Positions 5,340 to 9,153 of a stretch of 9,153 nucleotides of DNA are shown here, piece by piece. The notes beneath the pieces were generated by a model. That model had not been told where the DNA came from, ran no database searches, and was given only the letters and a program-made list of their open reading frames with translations. Position numbers and translations under genes: made by a program. The number at the start of each line of letters is the position of its first letter. The first letter of the stretch is position 1. Origin of the DNA: JALJPB01 sp963933115 (GTDB lineage Bacteria; Pseudomonadota; Gammaproteobacteria; Enterobacterales; Alteromonadaceae). The stretch lies in NCBI GenBank assembly GCA_963933115.1, contig CAWVSL010000066.1:1-9153 (forward strand), written 5' to 3'.

Positions 5340-8327
5340 ATGAAACATTTAAAATTTTCAAAAAAACATTTAGCTGTATGTATATCAGCCATTATTACCT
5401 CAGGTTTCAGTCAGCAAGTTTTTGCTGAAGAAGCTGTGGTAGAAACAAAAGAAAAAGAACTTGAAATAATTGAAGTCAGAGGCATTCGCGGTAGTTTAGT
5501 TAAATCAATGGATTTAAAGCGCAACATGTCCGGTGTTGTTGATGCTATTTCAGCAGAAGAAATGGGTAAGTTTCCAGATACTAACTTAGCTGAGTCACTA
5601 CAACGCATTACCGGCGTTTCTGTTAGTCGTGCTAATGGTGAAGGTAGCCAAATTACCGTTCGCGGTTTTGGACCATCATTTAATATGGTAACCCTCAATG
5701 GTCGCCAAATGGCTGGCACAGGTTTTAGCCGTTCATTTAACTTTGAGAACCTATCGTCTGACGGTGTTTCTGCGTTAGAAGTTTATAAAACTGCGAGAGC
5801 AGACATACCAACGGGTGGTCTGGGCGCGACAGTCAATATTGTCACTTCGAAGCCATTTCAAAACCCTGGTCAAAATTTCTCTTTTATGGCAAAAGGTAAC
5901 CACGATACCACTGTGGAAGCCGGTGATAACGTAACACCAGAATTTTCAGGTATGTACAGTAATACCTTTGCTGATGACAGGTTTGGTATCTCGACAAATT
6001 TCTCTTATCAACGTAGAGATTTTCAACGCCAAGGAGCCAATGTCCGTTCGTGGACAGCCAACCCAGCGTTATCACTTGACCCTGAAAACATCATTGACAA
6101 TCGCCCTATGGATACTCAAGGGAATCCTGTTGAGCAATATATTGGAGCCGACGGTCCAATGGCTGCCGCTTTTTTCCCTCAAGAAATAAGTTTTGCCAAG
6201 GACGATGTTCAGCGTGAACGTACCAATGGCCAAGTAACGTTACAATTTGCTGCGACAGATGATTTGATTTTCACCCTTGATCACACAGTCAGCAATGCGA
6301 TAACAGGCAATAACTCTCTTTCATGGGGTTTATGGAATGGCTCATATGGTGGCAATGCCAATGCCTATGAGTTGGACGAAAGTGGTACCGCAATTTATTA
6401 CAATTCTTCAGGGGATGATGGCTCATTTACCTCATTTCGTGAAACAACTGAAGTTGACTCAGCCGCCACAGGTTTGAATATAGAATGGGCTGCAACGGAT
6501 GATTTAAGCTTCACGCTTGATGCCCATACATCAAAAACAACCACAGACAATGGCATGGACTCAGGACTGGGTGCTAATGCCAGAGTGATCTTAGGCTCTG
6601 CCGATCTAGCAGACAAAGAGTACTTCTTCAGAGAAGGTGATATACCAGGCTATAATATTAACTGGAATAATGGCTCTCAAGAAATTAATCCTAATCAAAT
6701 TGGCTCTAATTTCAGTATTTTTTCGAGAACACCCGGTGAGTCTGAAGTATCTCAAGTCCAACTTGATGGTCAATTGTTGACAGACACTAATTTTGGACTA
6801 CAAACTGTTTCCTTTGGTGCAGCTTATAGTAAACAAACCCTTAGTGGCTCGGGTGGCTCTAACAACGCCAATGCACCAGGTTTTGGTAATGGTACTTTTG
6901 CGGAAATATTCCCTGACGCTATGTTTGAGCGCGTTGATCTTGGTGATTTCCTCAATGAGTATTCTTTTGGCTCATCAGACACTGCGACGCCAGGTTATGC
7001 TTACACCTTTGACCTTGATGAAGCCTTTGCCAGACAGCAAGCATTTTTAACTGCAGATGTTGTTGGTAGTGACGTATACCAAGTTGGTCGTTTTGATAAC
7101 TTCCCCGTTAGCAACATTGATGAAGAAACCATCAGTTTGTATATTTCAACAGATTGGGTCTTTGAAGTCAGCGACTATTATGTCGAAGTCAATCTGGGTG
7201 TTCGTTATGAAGAGACTGACATCGTTAGTCCAGGTAAGAGCCGAGTTCCTGAGCAAGTCTACTGGGCTGGTGGCTCAGAATGGGGTGCCGTGTTTGCTGA
7301 TGAAGAAGCAGTTATAACAGAATTTGAAGGTAACTATGATTTACTGTTACCTATGCTAGATATAAAAGTTGACGTTAGTGATGACTTAGTTGCAAGAGCA
7401 TCATGGGGACAATCAATTACTAGACCAACCCTTGGCAACATGCTTGGCAGTCTTAGCTTAACGCAATCACCTAAAGTGGGTTCAAGAAGTGGTGGCCGAG
7501 GCAATCCAAACCTGAAGCCATTCAAATCAACAAACTTAGATTTGTCACTAGAGTATTACTATGACGAAGGCAGTTATGCCGCTATAGGTCTGTTCTGGAA
7601 AGATGTTGAAGACTGGATTGACAATACATCAGTGACAACAACCTATCCTGGATTACACGATGTCTATTTAGGGCAACGTTGGAATAGTGCTGTAGCAGCT
7701 ATAGAGGGACGAGGCGAACAGGCAACTGATTCAGCAATATACGATGCGCTTGTTGCTAATGGTATTGGTATCGGTGAGAACAATAGAATATTACCTGATG
7801 CGGCAACAGACCCGCTGATTGTTTGGACTGTTAGCTCACCAGAGAATGTCGGTTCACGTAAAGTGAATGGTATTGAGTTTGCTATTCAGCACTTGTTTGG
7901 TGAGTCTGGCTTCGGTGCAGGCTTCAATTCAACCTTAGTTGATGGTGATGTTAAATATGACAACCGCATACTACTCGCCCAGCAAATACTCCCTGGACTA
8001 AGTGATTCAGCGAACTTACAAGGGTTTTATGAGAAAGATGGCTTGTCAGTGAAGGTTACTGCCGCATGGCGTGATCAATATTTAATTGGTCAAGGACTAC
8101 CTGATGAATCAGCAGGTTATGCCTCGCCACAATATGCTAATGAGTTCCTACAGTGGGATCTAAGTATTAACTACGATATCAATGACAGCATGACGGTGTT
8201 CTTTGAAGGGGTTAACTTAACCAACGAAACTGAGGGATCGTCTAGTCGTACTCAAAGTCAATTCTTAAGTGCCGCTCAATACGGTCCAAGATACTCACTT
8301 GGCTTTAGATACTCTATGGGCAACTAA
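5340..8327 (+). CDS. TonB-dependent outer-membrane receptor, probable oligosaccharide importer (TIGR01782-like)
   Basis: Outer-membrane active transporter of 995 aa from the ATG at 5340, chosen because AGGG lies 5 bases before it; an in-frame GTG at 5334 overlaps that ribosome site. The signal peptide has a basic start, a hydrophobic core and probable cleavage after VFA (about residue 29). A TonB-box-like stretch ELEIIEVRG (about 40-48) leads into the plug (about 54-170), which has the hallmark sequence of the Xanthomonas/Caulobacter-type receptors: GKFPDTNLAESLQRITGVS, ITVRGFGPSFNMVTLNGR and GGLGATVNIVTSKPF. The remaining ~820 residues show alternating strands of a 22-strand barrel, ending YGPRYSLGFRYSMGN. 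Receptors of this type often sit beside glycanases and import oligosaccharides using TonB-ExbBD. Being next to GH16 implies a beta-glucan fragment as substrate, which is inference. No SusD partner is present. It probably shares a transcript with GH16. Confidence 0.93.
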   Translation: MKHLKFSKKHLAVCISAIITSGFSQQVFAEEAVVETKEKELEIIEVRGIRGSLVKSMDLKRNMSGVVDAISAEEMGKFPDTNLAESLQRITGVSVSRANGEGSQITVRGFGPSFNMVTLNGRQMAGTGFSRSFNFENLSSDGVSALEVYKTARADIPTGGLGATVNIVTSKPFQNPGQNFSFMAKGNHDTTVEAGDNVTPEFSGMYSNTFADDRFGISTNFSYQRRDFQRQGANVRSWTANPALSLDPENIIDNRPMDTQGNPVEQYIGADGPMAAAFFPQEISFAKDDVQRERTNGQVTLQFAATDDLIFTLDHTVSNAITGNNSLSWGLWNGSYGGNANAYELDESGTAIYYNSSGDDGSFTSFRETTEVDSAATGLNIEWAATDDLSFTLDAHTSKTTTDNGMDSGLGANARVILGSADLADKEYFFREGDIPGYNINWNNGSQEINPNQIGSNFSIFSRTPGESEVSQVQLDGQLLTDTNFGLQTVSFGAAYSKQTLSGSGGSNNANAPGFGNGTFAEIFPDAMFERVDLGDFLNEYSFGSSDTATPGYAYTFDLDEAFARQQAFLTADVVGSDVYQVGRFDNFPVSNIDEETISLYISTDWVFEVSDYYVEVNLGVRYEETDIVSPGKSRVPEQVYWAGGSEWGAVFADEEAVITEFEGNYDLLLPMLDIKVDVSDDLVARASWGQSITRPTLGNMLGSLSLTQSPKVGSRSGGRGNPNLKPFKSTNLDLSLEYYYDEGSYAAIGLFWKDVEDWIDNTSVTTTYPGLHDVYLGQRWNSAVAAIEGRGEQATDSAIYDALVANGIGIGENNRILPDAATDPLIVWTVSSPENVGSRKVNGIEFAIQHLFGESGFGAGFNSTLVDGDVKYDNRILLAQQILPGLSDSANLQGFYEKDGLSVKVTAAWRDQYLIGQGLPDESAGYASPQYANEFLQWDLSINYDINDSMTVFFEGVNLTNETEGSSSRTQSQFLSAAQYGPRYSLGFRYSMGN

Positions 8328-8342
8328 CCGTCAAAGCTAATC

Positions 8343-8368
8343 GCTGCTCATTTAGGTGAGTGGCTTTT
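8343..8368 (+). terminator. Weak intrinsic terminator just after the receptor gene
   Basis: GCTGCTCA (8343-8350) pairs with TGAGTGGC (8357-8364) across the loop TTTAGG, giving eight pairs of which two are G-U, followed by TTTT. It begins 15 bases after the receptor stop. The short T-run and wobble pairs suggest partial termination, backed up by the stronger hairpin 120 bases further on. Confidence 0.55.
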
Positions 8369-8487
8369 ACTAGGTTAAGTGATACTGGTTATCGCCATGA
8401 TGAAGAGCAATTTAATTTTGCTCGATAATAGGGATAAAATTAACACTTAAGTGCTTGTTATAACTCTATATAATATATCTTGATTAC

Positions 8488-8527
8488 AGGCGCCTTGGCT
8501 TTATTTATAAGCCAAGGCGCCTTTTTT
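8488..8527 (+). terminator. Strong intrinsic terminator
   Basis: GGCGCCTTGGCTT (8489-8501) pairs perfectly with AAGCCAAGGCGCC (8509-8521) around the 7-base loop TATTTAT. An A-T pair extends the stem to 14 pairs, and six T follow (8522-8527). There is no A-tract on the left, so it works for + strand transcription, closing the GH16-receptor unit about 160 bases after the receptor stop. Confidence 0.92.
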
Positions 8528-8868
8528 ATTCATCAAGTAATCAACGGGTCTCCTAAGCCATAAGTATTAACAAACGCTGATTATTATCTGTTAGCTATTT
8601 TAGAAAGTGGACTTCATCACTGGTACACCCTGCACTAAAATTGATGAGCCCATAGGCTAAAATTGGCAGTCACTGTAAAAGTCCTATTTTTATTTTAGAA
8701 AAAACTATTACCTGATTACACCCGTTTACTTTGATTTACTTTAACAAAATCCCCCCCCCTATCGATTCATCTTAAATAACGCCCACTTTGTCCTGTTAGT
8801 ATAGATAATAATCAGTATACCGTTTACTTTACTTTCCTATAAGAATTAATGACAAACGCCTAGAAACT
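8528..8868 (+). promoter_or_regulatory. Non-coding gap and presumed promoter region of the downstream lipoprotein gene
   Basis: No gene is supported in these 341 bases. Visible structure: TTTACTTT at 8725-8732 and 8735-8742 (offset exactly 10 bases) and again at 8823-8830, the outer two inside a shared CCGTTTACTTT; nine C at 8751-8759; and GATAAT (8804-8809) as a possible -10 without a good -35. Since a strong terminator precedes it, the next gene needs its own promoter here. Confidence 0.45.
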
Positions 8869-9153
8869 ATGAAAATAAATAATCCGTTGATATTATCATT
8901 CCTCATATCATTTACTCTTGCTGCTTGTGGCGGCTCAGATAGTGAGCAAATAGCCATTAATAACGATCTCGATGATGATGGTGATGGTATTGTTAATACT
9001 ATTGATAACTGTCCTAACACCCTAACAAACGTGTTGGTTGATAGTTTAGGTTGTATTGTCGTTGAAGATACCGACAGTGACGGTATCAGTGATGAACTTG
9101 ATGCCTGCCCTAATACCCTAGCAAACGCGTTAGTTGATAGTTTGGGTTGTATT
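8869..9153 (+). CDS. Lipoprotein with thrombospondin type 3-like calcium-binding repeats, partial (runs off the window)
   Basis: The first 95 codons of a gene with no stop before the window end. The start ATG is followed by a lipoprotein signal peptide: a short basic start, a hydrophobic stretch and the lipobox LAAC (Cys20), then GGSDS. The mature part begins Asp-rich repeats: DLDDDGDGIVNTIDNCPNT (about 33-51), then a second unit DTDSDGISDELDACPNT. The unit length is 32 residues (Cys48 to Cys80), with Cys at 48/62 and 80/94 likely pairing. The DxDxDG pattern is that of thrombospondin type 3 repeats, which bind calcium and often act as rigid spacers between the membrane anchor and a downstream domain in secreted bacterial proteins. 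That domain lies beyond the window; a further glycan-active enzyme or an OmpA-like domain is possible, but not shown. The ribosome site is weak, and no better in-frame start is seen. Confidence 0.82.
   Translation, partial: MKINNPLILSFLISFTLAACGGSDSEQIAINNDLDDDGDGIVNTIDNCPNTLTNVLVDSLGCIVVEDTDSDGISDELDACPNTLANALVDSLGCI
9010..9153 (+). repeat. Tandem 96-base repeat in the downstream lipoprotein gene
   Basis: The stretch from TGTCCTAACACC (9010) to GGTTGTATT (9057) recurs from TGCCCTAATACC (9106) to the window end. The period is 96 bases, or 32 codons. The copies encode CPNTLTNVLVDSLGCI and CPNTLANALVDSLGCI, with a few silent and three coding changes. The array probably continues past 9153. Confidence 0.85.

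Noticed and set aside
5411..5719. 102-codon open frame on the minus strand opposite the receptor plug
   Set aside because: It lies fully inside a clear TonB-receptor gene, has no ribosome site or recognisable domain, and reads as an antisense shadow of that coding sequence. The other short antisense and out-of-frame openings were dropped for the same reason.
8469..8474. TATAAT as a promoter just before the strong terminator
   Set aside because: No -35 at a proper distance, and a transcript from it would run almost at once into the terminator at 8488-8527.
8849..8863. Four-codon ORF just before the downstream lipoprotein start
   Set aside because: Minimal ORFs of this size arise by chance, it is out of frame with the lipoprotein, and nothing supports a regulatory role.
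1..9153. Mobile elements, CRISPR arrays, tRNA or rRNA genes
   Set aside because: No transposase or integrase reading frame, no terminal repeats or spaced repeat array, and no tRNA or rRNA signature were seen.

Overview
The window looks like part of a polysaccharide-use locus from an AT-rich marine gammaproteobacterium, most likely Alteromonadales (Colwellia/Thalassotalea-like). The taxonomic guess rests on the low GC content, the TonB-dependent receptor subtype (the family whose plug reads GKFPDTNLAESLQRITGVS), a GH16 lipoprotein and thrombospondin type 3-like repeats. It is an inference from general family knowledge and was not checked by a search.

All five genes lie on the + strand. After about 260 bases of AT-rich leader come a LytS-type membrane histidine kinase (262-1383) and, 5 bases later, its LytTR response regulator (1389-2228). 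A 293-base regulatory gap with candidate -10 elements and an operator-like dyad leads to a large GH16 lipoprotein (2522-5242), a probable laminarinase/beta-1,3-glucanase with three copies of a ~170-residue C-terminal module. A 97-base spacer containing a hairpin separates it from a TonB-dependent outer-membrane receptor (5340-8327). Two terminator-like hairpins follow, the second a textbook intrinsic terminator. A 341-base non-coding stretch with short direct repeats and a run of nine C then precedes a new lipoprotein with calcium-binding-type repeats (8869 onward), which is cut by the window end.

Proposed working model: the lipoprotein GH16 enzyme, anchored at the outer membrane, cuts beta-glucan into oligosaccharides. 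Its repeated C-terminal modules may hold the polymer. The TonB-dependent receptor next door imports the fragments into the periplasm. The kinase/regulator pair may switch the locus on. There is no SusD homologue, inner-membrane sugar transporter or exo-glucosidase in the window, so the rest of the pathway must be elsewhere or downstream.

The most interesting item is the triplicated module. Each copy begins with a WDCCGG signature and ends with FPAWGxGEGAxY, and its only cysteines are an adjacent pair. I do not recognise it as a named carbohydrate-binding family.
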